Shown piece by piece: positions 1 through 8,441 of a DNA stretch of 33,716 bases. The notes under the pieces were generated by a model that saw nothing but the letters and a program-made list of their open reading frames with translations, had not been told where the DNA came from and did not search any database. Within the stretch, counting starts at the first letter, position 1, and every line of letters starts with the position of its first letter. The DNA is from Bacteroidota bacterium (GTDB taxonomy: Bacteria; Bacteroidota; Bacteroidia; Chitinophagales; JADIYW01), in assembly GCA_028288625.1 (NCBI GenBank), contig JAQBNI010000149.1, positions 1 to 33,716 on the forward strand, given 5' to 3'. The translations under genes and the position numbers were made by a program.

Positions 1-2
1 AC

Positions 3-1934
3 TGTCCTGGAGCTACGACAGCACAGACAGCAGGTCTTCCAACAGGATCCACCTTCCCGACGGGAACAACAACGAATACATTTACGGTAACAGATGCAGG
101 AGGATTAACAGCATCGTGCAGCTTTACAGTAACCATAACAGACAGCGAAGCACCTGTAATTATATGCCCGGCTGACACAACAGTAAATGTAATTTCCGGT
201 TGTACTGCTACAGGTTTAAACTTAGGTATACCGACAACCACTGATAATTGCGGCGTTGCCAGTGTAACAAACAATCATCCCGGCACTACTTATCCGCCGG
301 GAAATACAATCGTAACATGGACGGTAACTGATAGTGCCGGCAATACTGCGACATGTAACCAAACGGTAACGATAGTTTCTTTTTCGCCTACTATTTCATC
401 TAATAGCCCGGTATGTGAAGGTGAGAACTTAATATTAACTGCTTCAGATATTCCCGGTGCAACGTTATATACATGGTATGGTCCTTTAAATAATGTAATA
501 GGAACAACCACTCTGCCTACACTAACGGTTCTTGCTGTTACAACAGCAGAAGCCGGTTCATACAGTGTAACTGTTACGGTTAACAGTTGTACATCAACAA
601 AAGCAACAACGATCGCTGTCATAAAACCCAAGCCTACTGCACCAACTCTAACTGCTGTTAGTCCTGTATGCGAAAGGAGTTCTATTGTATTTTGTGCAGC
701 AACTGCAGATACAGGTGTAATTTATAACTGGTATGGTCCAGCAGGATTTCAATCTAATTCTAATTGTGTAACGCTAACGAATGTTACACCTGCGCAATCC
801 GGATTCTATACAGTTGTTACAACTTTAAATGGTTGTCGTTCATTAGCCGATTCTGTATTTATTCTGGTACAGCCGGCTCCACAATCGGATAGTATAGGAA
901 GCAACTCACCGTTGTGCGAACATCAAACATTACAATTATTCGATTCAGTTAGAAATCCTAACAACATTGATTTTAATTGGACAGGACCAAATGGGTTTAC
1001 ATCCAATCAGCAAAATCCTTCCTTACCAAACGTTACACTGGTTAACCAGGGATTCTATACCGTTGTGTTAACAGAGAGAGGTACAAGTTGTACATCCTTA
1101 CCTTATACCACTTTAGTGGAGATAAATGCATTCCCTGATTCGTTAGCCGCAAATAATACGGGACCTGTCTGCGAAGGAAATACGATCACGTTAAATGCCA
1201 CAAATATATTTGGTGCAGTCTATTTATGGACAGGACCCAATGGCTTTACTGCAATAGGTAAAAATCCGGTCTTAACATCTGTTACTCCTGATATGTCAGG
1301 AATATATACCGTAATTGTTGCCCTCCCCGGCGGATGTATTGATTCGGCAAAAACAAATGTGATAGTGTATCCGAATCCTATTGTTGATGCGGGTATTGAT
1401 ACTACTATCACGCAAGGCACTCTCTTACAACTGCACGGTACTTTGCTGGACAACTTTGGTAATGAAATACCTTTTCCGTTGGGAACAACTTATAACTGGT
1501 CACCTAATGCAATATTAGATCACGATTATATTCCTGATCCTATGGCTGATTTTTCAGACTTACCTGTTCCAAATCCATATAAATTTATATTTATGATTCG
1601 CGATGAACACGGATGCAGAGGCACAGATTCTATATACGTTACTGTCCTTCCATCATTTGGTTTGGTTATTCCTGATATTATTTCACCGAACGGTGACGGA
1701 TTGAATGATACCTGGAAGTTGACGTTCATTGATAACTTCAATTTAAACAACATCCCTTATCTCATTCAAATATTTGCACGAGGTGGTGCCTTAATTTACA
1801 GCAGCTCTAATTACAGTAATACTGATGGATTTGACGGAACGTTTAATGGAACTGCGTTGCCAAGTGGTGCTTACTGGTATATCATCACGACACCTGGTAA
1901 ATCATATAAAGGCGCAATCCATATTATAAGATAA
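3..1934 (+). CDS. T9SS-secreted HYR/Ig-like repeat surface protein, C-terminal part (5' truncated)
   Basis: The reading frame is open from the left edge, so the gene starts outside the window and only its last 643 residues are visible. The first ~120 residues resemble HYR modules (DSEAPVIICPADTTV, then a WTVTDSAGNTATC strand). Four Ig-like repeats of ~80 residues follow. Each opens with (S/G)PVCEG or (S/G)PLCE, has a central W(T/Y)GP and ends in a SGxYTV strand. The last ~90 residues hold IPDIISPNGDGLNDTW and end YKGAIHIIR, the CHU_C or type B T9SS sorting domain. By family knowledge such proteins cross the outer membrane through T9SS and stay attached or are released. A PorP/SprF gene lies 42 bp downstream on the same strand, as is common for gliding or adhesin loci. 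The ligand cannot be told from the sequence. Confidence 0.9.
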   Translation, partial: CPGATTAQTAGLPTGSTFPTGTTTNTFTVTDAGGLTASCSFTVTITDSEAPVIICPADTTVNVISGCTATGLNLGIPTTTDNCGVASVTNNHPGTTYPPGNTIVTWTVTDSAGNTATCNQTVTIVSFSPTISSNSPVCEGENLILTASDIPGATLYTWYGPLNNVIGTTTLPTLTVLAVTTAEAGSYSVTVTVNSCTSTKATTIAVIKPKPTAPTLTAVSPVCERSSIVFCAATADTGVIYNWYGPAGFQSNSNCVTLTNVTPAQSGFYTVVTTLNGCRSLADSVFILVQPAPQSDSIGSNSPLCEHQTLQLFDSVRNPNNIDFNWTGPNGFTSNQQNPSLPNVTLVNQGFYTVVLTERGTSCTSLPYTTLVEINAFPDSLAANNTGPVCEGNTITLNATNIFGAVYLWTGPNGFTAIGKNPVLTSVTPDMSGIYTVIVALPGGCIDSAKTNVIVYPNPIVDAGIDTTITQGTLLQLHGTLLDNFGNEIPFPLGTTYNWSPNAILDHDYIPDPMADFSDLPVPNPYKFIFMIRDEHGCRGTDSIYVTVLPSFGLVIPDIISPNGDGLNDTWKLTFIDNFNLNNIPYLIQIFARGGALIYSSSNYSNTDGFDGTFNGTALPSGAYWYIITTPGKSYKGAIHIIR

Positions 1935-1976
1935 TTGAAAAAAAGGGAATTAATAATCTAAGTAAAAAGAATAAAA

Positions 1977-3545
1977 ATGAAAATACGTATACTCATCAGC
2001 CTGGGAGCCTTATTAATTGCAGGGATACAGTTGTCGGATGCACAACAACTCCCTGTATTTAGCAATTACTTTCTAAATCCGTTTTACTACAACCCTGCAC
2101 GTGCCGGAACAGATCCCGATGGCGGACGAATTAATCTTGCTTTTCAAAAGCAATGGGATAAGATCCCTTCCGGACCAATTTCAACATACGCATCATGGGA
2201 TGGTCGTATAAAGTCTTCTAATATGGCGGCAGGTGCCACTATCTTCCATGACAGAACCACATCCAGCTGGCAAACAACCGGAGGAAGTTTTGCATACGCA
2301 TATCATGTTCCTTTTAATAAAGAAAAGACACACTTCCTTTCTATTGGTTTGCAAGCCGGAGTAACGTCTCTTCATATTCATGATTTTACACCTTCTGATC
2401 CTAATGACCCGGCAATTACTAACGGACGGAATGTGAATTTTGACCTGTCAGTTGGTATCAATTATCACTTTAAAGGTTTGAATGTAGGGTTTTCAGTTCC
2501 ACAAGTACTGGGCAATAAGGTACGATTCAAGAAAGTTGATCCTACTTTTGCCAATAGTGTGAATATATCCCGTCAATACATAGCGATGGTAAGTTACGAA
2601 GCCAAATTAGGCAAGAAGAAAGATTGGTCATTAACACCTTTTCTAATGGTGAATTTTATAAATAAGTCATTGCCTGTTTACCTGGATATAACCTTGATGG
2701 CAGCATACAAACATCTTGCATGGCTGGCTTTTGGATATGATAACGGAGGAGGACTGAAACCGAACGGTGACACAAAGGGATTCTTCATGCCTAATGCAGC
2801 AGGGATTCATGCTACTGCGGGCGTAAGCATTAAAGAGTTAGTTGATATCAATTACACCTTTAAAACTACTGTGGGTAAGAAAGGAAATTTAGTGCCATCT
2901 AACCTTGGATTTACACATGAAGTATTATTAAGCTTTCGTTTAAAACGCAAAACGGATCAGTCAGAGTTTGCGAAAAACAAAAAGAGAACGGATGATGACA
3001 TTGCTAAGGTGAATGTAAAAGCTGATGATGCAATTCAAAAAGCTGATGATGCGAATGCTAAAGTTGATTCCTTAGGTAACATAGTTGACAAACTTGGTCC
3101 ACGTATGGATAGCGTTGAGAAAATTGCAAATGATGCTAAATCTTCTGCTGAAAGAAATACAACTGACATAGAAAAAGGCTCTTCAACTTTAGACAATATT
3201 GTTTTCAAGAAATTCGGTTCAGTATATTTTGAAGTGGATAAATTTGAATTAACAGATGAAGCCAAGGCAAGTATCGATGCACTTAAAACGAAGCTCGGAC
3301 AAATGAAAGGTAATTATTTTATTTACCTGGCGGGTAGCGCATCGGTTGAAGGAAGCGCAAGTTATAATCAATCATTATCTACCAAACGTTGTAATGCGAT
3401 TAAGCAATATATAGAGGGGATTGGAATTTCACAGCATGTATTATTGTTGCCTTACGGTGAAGATGCCCCCGTTACGGGAAATCAAATTCAGGAAGCTGAC
3501 AGAGCTAAAAACCGACGGGTAGACGTTTACCTGAGTGGTGAATAA
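1977..3545 (+). CDS. PorP/SprF family T9SS outer-membrane protein fused to a C-terminal OmpA domain
   Basis: 522 residues. A signal peptide ends near A22 (SDA|QQ). Residues 23-320 match the PorP/SprF family: QLPVFSNYFLNPFYYNPARAG at the N-terminus followed by a beta-barrel pattern. Residues ~321-407 are a charged, Ala/Asp/Lys-rich, probably coiled-coil linker. Residues 408-522 are an OmpA peptidoglycan-binding domain, with YFEVDKFELTDEAK, YNQSLSTKR and NRRVDVYL. Where many OmpA domains have GHTD, this one has GSAS, so the Asp that contacts diaminopimelate is Ser; the Arg of LSTKR is kept. PorP/SprF proteins anchor or help export T9SS substrates, so the exoprotein just upstream is the natural partner. 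The fusion would tie the barrel directly to the cell wall, a job usually left to a separate OmpA-type protein. The gene is probably cotranscribed with the upstream gene. Confidence 0.9.
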   Translation: MKIRILISLGALLIAGIQLSDAQQLPVFSNYFLNPFYYNPARAGTDPDGGRINLAFQKQWDKIPSGPISTYASWDGRIKSSNMAAGATIFHDRTTSSWQTTGGSFAYAYHVPFNKEKTHFLSIGLQAGVTSLHIHDFTPSDPNDPAITNGRNVNFDLSVGINYHFKGLNVGFSVPQVLGNKVRFKKVDPTFANSVNISRQYIAMVSYEAKLGKKKDWSLTPFLMVNFINKSLPVYLDITLMAAYKHLAWLAFGYDNGGGLKPNGDTKGFFMPNAAGIHATAGVSIKELVDINYTFKTTVGKKGNLVPSNLGFTHEVLLSFRLKRKTDQSEFAKNKKRTDDDIAKVNVKADDAIQKADDANAKVDSLGNIVDKLGPRMDSVEKIANDAKSSAERNTTDIEKGSSTLDNIVFKKFGSVYFEVDKFELTDEAKASIDALKTKLGQMKGNYFIYLAGSASVEGSASYNQSLSTKRCNAIKQYIEGIGISQHVLLLPYGEDAPVTGNQIQEADRAKNRRVDVYLSGE

Positions 3546-3573
3546 ATCCCGGTAATTATAATATAATAAAAGA

Positions 3574-3604
3574 GGCTGTTCAAAACCTGACAGCCCTTTT
3601 TTTT
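3574..3604 (+). terminator. Intrinsic terminator after the PorP-OmpA gene
   Basis: GGCTGT at 3574-3579 pairs with ACAGCC at 3590-3595 around a 10-nt loop and is followed by eight T residues (3597-3604). It lies 28 bp after the stop codon and between convergent genes. The upstream side is A-rich, so it may also act weakly on the minus-strand gene that ends at 3615. Confidence 0.75.
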
Positions 3605-3614
3605 ATGCCGGAAT

Positions 3615-4484
3615 TTATTTTTTAATCTGAGGAAGAAAAGAATTTATTGTTGCGATATCTTCGGTTGTAAGATTTGCCGCATTTATATCTTCTGGCAATT
3701 TTTTCCATGGTGGAGTTTCTCCATATCCATAATTTCCAAAAACAATAACAGGTGTCCCGTTGTTAGCCACGGCAGCGCCATTTTCGGTAAGCACCCATTG
3801 ATCAGCCCAGTTAAATATCCAAAACGCATCGCGTTCCAAAAGACGGATACATGAATGACTTGCTGCATAACCAGGCAACAAAAATTGGTGCATACCAATT
3901 CCACTTTTGTTTTGAATATTGAAATACCAGGGCATTTTCCAATCACCATCAATGGTACTTATTTTCAATTTTGCTTTATAATTCGTATAGAGCAAGCCGG
4001 TGGGAGTGGGCTTTGCTTTTCTGCCAGTGCTTGCAGGTCCCCATCTTACCAGCTTTCCATTTTCGTAAGCGCCAAATGCCTGAACGCGCTGTTCAATAAC
4101 GATCAGTTTTGGAATCGTATCAAATGAGTTTAATTCTGATGGAAAAGGGGAGTACTGCATCCAGTTGGTGAGAAAGGTATCCGGTATTGCAACTGTTGAG
4201 CCTAACCGGATGCGTCCCGGACTTAACCTGTTCAATGCTTCAATGATTTGCTTTTGGGTTGAATCATATTTATTATTGAATGAGTCGACCTGTGTTTTAT
4301 TCTTTAAAGAATCGAGGTGATATTTAATAACAACCTTAGGCTCTTCTTTATTTGTTGTAACAGTTTCTTTCTCTCCCGAATTCTGCACGGTTACAGCTTG
4401 TTTTTTATGATTGCACGAAGAAACTGCAATAACAAGGAAGACAGCTATACAGCTATGAAGTATGTGTTTTTTGGAAGATGTCAT
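3615..4484 (-). CDS. L,D-transpeptidase (YkuD family) lipoprotein
   Basis: 289 residues. An N-terminal hydrophobic stretch ends in the lipobox VSSC with Cys24, so this is predicted to be a lipoprotein. Residues ~80-105 (LSPGRIRLGSTVAIPDTF) look like a LysM-like or linker segment. The catalytic part runs from ~125 to 250. It holds KPTPTG, the conserved His199 in GIGMHQF, and the active-site stretch SHSCIRL with Cys212. YkuD enzymes form 3-3 peptidoglycan cross-links or attach proteins to peptidoglycan through an acyl-Cys intermediate. The family motif is usually SHGC(I/V)RL; Ser replaces Gly here. The gene is monocistronic by spacing: it converges on the gene to its left, and 142 bp separate it from the next gene. 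The exact substrate is unknown. Confidence 0.88.
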   Translation of the reverse strand: MTSSKKHILHSCIAVFLVIAVSSCNHKKQAVTVQNSGEKETVTTNKEEPKVVIKYHLDSLKNKTQVDSFNNKYDSTQKQIIEALNRLSPGRIRLGSTVAIPDTFLTNWMQYSPFPSELNSFDTIPKLIVIEQRVQAFGAYENGKLVRWGPASTGRKAKPTPTGLLYTNYKAKLKISTIDGDWKMPWYFNIQNKSGIGMHQFLLPGYAASHSCIRLLERDAFWIFNWADQWVLTENGAAVANNGTPVIVFGNYGYGETPPWKKLPEDINAANLTTEDIATINSFLPQIKK

Positions 4485-4626
4485 TGTAGTTAAAGCAATA
4501 TTCTTTTATTCAATTTTCTAATTGATGAAATACTAATATATAATAATCCTTACGGCTGATAATGTGACAAATTAATGTAAAAAGCAGAAATTTATTTAGT
4601 TGTATTGAATTATTTTTCTATTTATT

Positions 4627-6225
4627 TTATTTTGCGTGTACGGTTTCTTTAAATCCACTGAGCGTATAAGATGGTAGGTCTGTATTTGCCGGTCCATGGA
4701 TCACTTTTCCTTCGTAGGTAAACCTGCTTCCGTGGCACGGGCAATCCCAGCTTTTTTCATCATTGTTCCATGCTACGCTGCAACCCAGGTGTGTACATTT
4801 TGCTGAAACAATATGCATGCGGTCCTGGCTATCACGATATACTCCACATTTTTCTCCATGCAGATCCATCAGTTTGCCTTCACCCATTTTTATCGATAAC
4901 AATTCATGCTCATCACCGGTAGATTTTTTTACTCCGGGAATCACACCTTGCATCAACCCTTTAAAGAAATTACCCATCTTTTTTAATGTAACGCGCGAAG
5001 GATCATAAATTTTTTCCCATTTATTTTCCTTTCCATTTATGAGATCAGCAATTAGCATGCCACCTATTGTGCAGTACGTCATACCATCACCGGAATCTCC
5101 TGTAATAATATAAACATTATCCTTATCCCACGGATTACGACCGATAAATGCGATATAATCAATGGTTTCCATTACTTCTCCCGACCAATGATAAATGATC
5201 TGCTCAATTGGAAAATGTCTGCGCGTCCAGTTCTCTAAATTTGCATACCGTTTTTTTTCTGATACGCCGCCTGAAGTAGTATCACCCGTTACATGATCTT
5301 CTCCACCGCTGATCAAAAGATCATACTGATCGTCGTAAGGCGTTAAACGGACATAATGATATGGCGCATACGCCGAATCTTTTATTACATCACCGGTATC
5401 CCACCATAGAGCATTGGGTAGCGTACCTTTTTTAACCAGTGCACCAATTACATAAGAGCGATATCCGTTTTGTTTAAGGTGCATCACTACTTTATTATTC
5501 ACCGGGCTGTTTGTTGCAATCACAATATGCTTTGCTTTAACAGAAAATCCTTTATCCGTGGTAATGCCTTTGTGATCTATTTTTTCTGCATGCGTTTCGG
5601 TAAATATTTTTACGCCATTTTTTACTGCTGCATTTGCAAGTCCGGAAAGATATTTCATGGGATGAAATTTTGCCTGCCGTAAAAATTGAAGGCACTTACC
5701 CGGAGTAAGTACCCCGGGAATATTATCCAGTTGAGTTACTTCAATACCCACACGCGATGCCGCTTTAAATTCCTCCCACAATATATCCGGTGTCTCAGAA
5801 GGATGTACAAATAAATACCCGTTCACTCTTTCAAACTCACATTCTATTCCTTCTTTTTTTGCAGTTTCTTCAATAAAATCAATGGCTGACATATGACTTT
5901 GCGCAATCAGCTTTGCTTCTTCACCGCCAAAGATCTTCTCCAATTCATAATATCTTTCATCTAAGGAAGTAGTGAGGTGCGCGGTAGTTCTCCCGGTTTC
6001 GCCGCTTCCCAATAATCCGTCTTCCACCAACACTACTTTTTTCCCTGATTGTGAAAGACAATAAGCTACGCTGACGCCACCTAATCCACCACCAACAATT
6101 ACCACATCAGCTTCTATATTTTCAGTTAATTGAGGATAAGCAGATGGTTTAACAGAATCTATCCAAAAGCTTGTATGCCTGCCTGCAGTAACTTTTCCAT
6201 CTCTTGTATTGCTTGTATTTTTCAT
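4627..6225 (-). CDS. FAD-dependent oxidoreductase with C-terminal Rieske [2Fe-2S] domain
   Basis: 532 residues. The N-terminus (~residues 37-70) has the dinucleotide-binding signature VVIVGGGLGGVSVAYCLS and then GSGETGRTTAH, typical of the DAO/glycine-oxidase-like fold. The C-terminal ~90 residues are a Rieske domain with CTH (Cys477, His479) and CPCH (Cys495, His498), all four cluster ligands present. It belongs to the family of two-domain FAD/Rieske proteins found in Bacillus and Bacteroidota. These are presumed to pass electrons between the flavin and the cluster; the substrate is not known. There is no signal peptide, so it is probably cytoplasmic. The gene stands alone, with 90 bp to the next upstream gene. 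A TAnnTTTG-type element lies 31 nt before the start. Confidence 0.9.
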   Translation of the reverse strand: MKNTSNTRDGKVTAGRHTSFWIDSVKPSAYPQLTENIEADVVIVGGGLGGVSVAYCLSQSGKKVVLVEDGLLGSGETGRTTAHLTTSLDERYYELEKIFGGEEAKLIAQSHMSAIDFIEETAKKEGIECEFERVNGYLFVHPSETPDILWEEFKAASRVGIEVTQLDNIPGVLTPGKCLQFLRQAKFHPMKYLSGLANAAVKNGVKIFTETHAEKIDHKGITTDKGFSVKAKHIVIATNSPVNNKVVMHLKQNGYRSYVIGALVKKGTLPNALWWDTGDVIKDSAYAPYHYVRLTPYDDQYDLLISGGEDHVTGDTTSGGVSEKKRYANLENWTRRHFPIEQIIYHWSGEVMETIDYIAFIGRNPWDKDNVYIITGDSGDGMTYCTIGGMLIADLINGKENKWEKIYDPSRVTLKKMGNFFKGLMQGVIPGVKKSTGDEHELLSIKMGEGKLMDLHGEKCGVYRDSQDRMHIVSAKCTHLGCSVAWNNDEKSWDCPCHGSRFTYEGKVIHGPANTDLPSYTLSGFKETVHAK

Positions 6226-6256
6226 GGTAAATATTTTGAAAATAAAATATGATTTT

Positions 6257-6264
6257 CAAAATTA
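6257..6264 (-). promoter_or_regulatory. Possible -7 element of the FAD/Rieske gene
   Basis: Read on the minus strand this is TAATTTTG, a full match to the Bacteroidota -7 consensus TAnnTTTG, 31 nt before the start codon at 6225. An ATTG lies 16 nt further upstream, slightly closer than the usual -33 spacing. Short motifs like this occur by chance in AT-rich DNA. Confidence 0.35.
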
Positions 6265-6316
6265 TTATAATTGTTCAAGGCAATCATTACATAACTTTTT
6301 TAAAGAGTTATATTAT

Positions 6317-6886
6317 TTACATGTGAACATCGGAGCCTGTAAATAAGTTATTTTCTATGGATGGATATTGTAGTTTTCCATCGATAATTTTAGCAGGGGA
6401 AGTATATGGATGTTCATTGGTTTTTCCAATACCCATGATATGCATTACTTTCCATCCGTCATGTTTAAACACATCTGATACCAGCGAGCGGTGACACCGC
6501 CACCAGACGGATTCAGAACACATGTAAGCGAGATTTTCTTTTTCAGCTATTTCTTTTAATTTCTCAATAGAATTTTTGAAGGTATCCGTTTCCATATAGT
6601 CCGCGTAGCCCCTGAACGCCGAGTTTTTCCATCCTGTATTTTTTGAAAGCGGCGTGGTTTTTCGCCGACCGCCAAGCTCTACAAAATGCATATATTGAAC
6701 GCCTTCATCGTTAAGCGTTTTTTGAAGTTGCTCTTTATTAAATTCCGGGCAATATTTTGAACCGGGAAAGCTTCGAATGTCTGCAAGTATTTTTATCTGA
6801 AATGAATGAAGCATCTTAATAAAATTTTCGATAGGCAAATTAGAATGTCCGATCGTCCAGATGGTTTTATTATACACAGCTTCCAT
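6317..6886 (-). CDS. DUF488 family protein
   Basis: 189 residues. The family hallmarks are clear: TIGHSN near the N-terminus, LADIRSFPGSKYCPEFN, LGGRR, and the Cys/His stretch MCSESVWWRCHRSLVSD around residues 140-155. DUF488 proteins are widespread, small and cytoplasmic, and have no agreed function; the conserved Cys and CHR residues suggest a redox, metal or nucleotide-related role. The gene starts 22 bp after the baeRF-like gene on the same strand, so they are probably cotranscribed. Confidence 0.88.
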   Translation of the reverse strand: MEAVYNKTIWTIGHSNLPIENFIKMLHSFQIKILADIRSFPGSKYCPEFNKEQLQKTLNDEGVQYMHFVELGGRRKTTPLSKNTGWKNSAFRGYADYMETDTFKNSIEKLKEIAEKENLAYMCSESVWWRCHRSLVSDVFKHDGWKVMHIMGIGKTNEHPYTSPAKIIDGKLQYPSIENNLFTGSDVHM

Positions 6887-6908
6887 TCATCGAAGGCAAT
6901 TAAAAAAA

Positions 6909-7346
6909 TCATTTTTGATTTTCCTGAACGGGGGAAGGAGCAAAGTGATGCTTTACAAATCTTAAAGCTTCTTCCTTATTCATTTGTTGTGTTGTGAGCA
7001 ACTCTTCTCTTTTTAAATGGATCATAATGCTTTTCGTTTCCAGAACTTCTTTTTGCAGTTCATATTTGGCAGTTGCAGGACCAAATATTAAGATCCTGTG
7101 AGCTTTATCGAGCTTTGCAATAATACCTTTGCAAAATTTTTTGAGATGATCTTCATGTCTATGCTGAAGTTGCTTTTCTCTTGAAAAATCAGTGCTTCCG
7201 CTAATGTTTTCAGTTCCTGCATTATGATTTTTATGAACTTCTTCTGCGATAAATTTTTCATTCAGCAAATGATCAAGCGATATGATAAAAGCTTCCTGGT
7301 GATCAATATAGATCCCATAGTCAATGAAATTTTTTTCTACGTACAT
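6909..7346 (-). CDS. Small protein resembling baeRF / eRF1 domain-3-like proteins
   Basis: 145 residues, no signal peptide. The start (YGIYIDHQEAFIISL) and the block HRILIFGPATAKYELQKEV, followed by a short helical tail, resemble the bacterial release-factor-like (baeRF) or host-attachment families related to eRF1 domain 3. These are thought to act around ribosomes or stress, but none is well understood. The assignment rests on overall pattern only. The gene has an unusually clear Shine-Dalgarno stretch for Bacteroidota: AAAGAGGT ends 5 nt before the ATG. It lies 32 bp after the beta-propeller gene and 22 bp before the DUF488 gene, so the three may form one operon driven from ~8315. Confidence 0.6.
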   Translation of the reverse strand: MYVEKNFIDYGIYIDHQEAFIISLDHLLNEKFIAEEVHKNHNAGTENISGSTDFSREKQLQHRHEDHLKKFCKGIIAKLDKAHRILIFGPATAKYELQKEVLETKSIMIHLKREELLTTQQMNKEEALRFVKHHFAPSPVQENQK

Positions 7347-7378
7347 AGGTTACCTCTTTATTGTAATAAAATTAAATA

Positions 7379-8257
7379 CTATTTTTTCAAGTCATCAAAA
7401 GATACGGAATATATTTTGTTTTCCCGCATTGCGGGAATCCATAACACGTGCATTTTTTTATCTTTATATATATCCGAAGGTCCGTCTATTGTTCTTCCGA
7501 GTTTGATCTCTGAGAATTGTTTCTTGCAAGGTTTGTAAGCAACTAATCGTCCCTTGGTTTCTGTTGTATTTACCCAATCTGTAACATACACCTTTCCATG
7601 GTATTTTACTATACCGTCGTATATACCGCCTTTATGAAATTCGACATATTTTTTATGACATCTTTTTATTCTTCCAAAACTTCCATCGGGTTGATCCGCA
7701 CGTCCGTAGTTTGCAATATATAGCCTTCCGCCCGGATTACGGAATAAGCCGTTAGCGCCAAGCGTTTCCCCTTTTATCTTTAATTGCTTTACTGTTGCTT
7801 TCTTCTTGCATACTTTATAAACCGCATCCTTCAAGGTTGCAGAAACATAGAATCCGCCATGCGCTCTTGCAATATCATTCGCGTATGTAACACCTAAACC
7901 TGAAAGATCTGCTTCAAAAACTTTCTTCTTCGTTTTAATATTATATCCCACTACTTTGTCAATATCAGCGATATATAATACACCGCATTTCGCATACATT
8001 CCTTTTGGAGAATTTAAGCCGGAAATAAATTTCTGTTCAGTTATTTTTCCTCCATCACGCTGCAACATCGAAATATATCCATCGCCATCTTTAGCTACAG
8101 GATCTAATTTTTCACCAGTATTAGAAACAAACAAATGATCTTTATATGCAAGTACACTTTCCGGATTTTGAAAACCACCGATCTCCTTTGTTTTCTGCGC
8201 ATATGCAGCAAATAATATATTGCACAACACAGCTATAAACAAAAATTTCTTTTTCAT
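7379..8257 (-). CDS. Secreted SMP-30/NHL-like beta-propeller protein
   Basis: 292 residues. A signal peptide ends near A20 (AAYA|QK). The rest is a run of beta-propeller strands with repeats such as FQNPESVLAYKDHLFVSNTG, LNSPKGMYAKCGVLYIAD and GRLYIANYGR. This is the pattern of SMP-30/gluconolactonase-like or NHL proteins. It is predicted periplasmic or surface-exposed; lactonase activity is possible, but I cannot identify the metal ligands with certainty. It is rich in Lys and has several Cys (KKCHKK, YKPCKKQ). Its promoter region shares an operator-like direct repeat and a -7 element with the two TIGR03118 genes upstream, which also encode exported propellers. Confidence 0.75.
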   Translation of the reverse strand: MKKKFLFIAVLCNILFAAYAQKTKEIGGFQNPESVLAYKDHLFVSNTGEKLDPVAKDGDGYISMLQRDGGKITEQKFISGLNSPKGMYAKCGVLYIADIDKVVGYNIKTKKKVFEADLSGLGVTYANDIARAHGGFYVSATLKDAVYKVCKKKATVKQLKIKGETLGANGLFRNPGGRLYIANYGRADQPDGSFGRIKRCHKKYVEFHKGGIYDGIVKYHGKVYVTDWVNTTETKGRLVAYKPCKKQFSEIKLGRTIDGPSDIYKDKKMHVLWIPAMRENKIYSVSFDDLKK

Positions 8258-8314
8258 AATATCTTTTTAAGTTAACAAAGGGCTTATGTGGAATAAATAA
8301 AATAATTTATATTA

Positions 8315-8370
8315 CAAATATACTTGTATGCGATTTGTGGTGTGTTACACAACTTTATACCAGAATTATA
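8315..8370 (-). promoter_or_regulatory. Promoter with 21-nt-spaced direct repeats, upstream of the SMP-30-like gene
   Basis: Read on the minus strand: TATAATT (8370-8364), 14 nt, TGTAACA (8349-8343), 20 nt, then TATATTTG (8322-8315), a perfect TAnnTTTG -7 element, 57 nt before the ATG. No TTTG -33 box sits at the expected place; the repeats occupy it. The two TIGR03118 promoters have the same spacing. The layout suggests activator-dependent transcription. Confidence 0.6.
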
Positions 8371-8387
8371 TTATTCACACATTGCAT

Positions 8388-8414
8388 AAAAAAGTCCTGA
8401 TGATACATCAGGAC
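8388..8414 (-). terminator. Intrinsic terminator of the downstream TIGR03118 gene
   Basis: GTCCTGATG (8394-8402) and CATCAGGAC (8406-8414) form a perfect 9-bp stem with a 3-nt loop. Read on the minus strand it is followed by six T residues (8393-8388). It sits 27 bp after the stop codon of the gene ending at 8442 and isolates that gene from the SMP-30-like gene. Confidence 0.85.
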
Positions 8415-8441
8415 ATGGTATTAATGAGTTGGGGAATATTT

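Noticed and set aside
290-631. 113-codon ORF on the minus strand
   Set aside because: It is antisense to the Thr/Val-rich Ig-like repeats of the surface protein.
6291-6311. Inverted repeat ATAACT...AGTTAT considered as the terminator of the DUF488 gene
   Set aside because: The stem is short and AT-only, and no T-tract follows on the minus strand.
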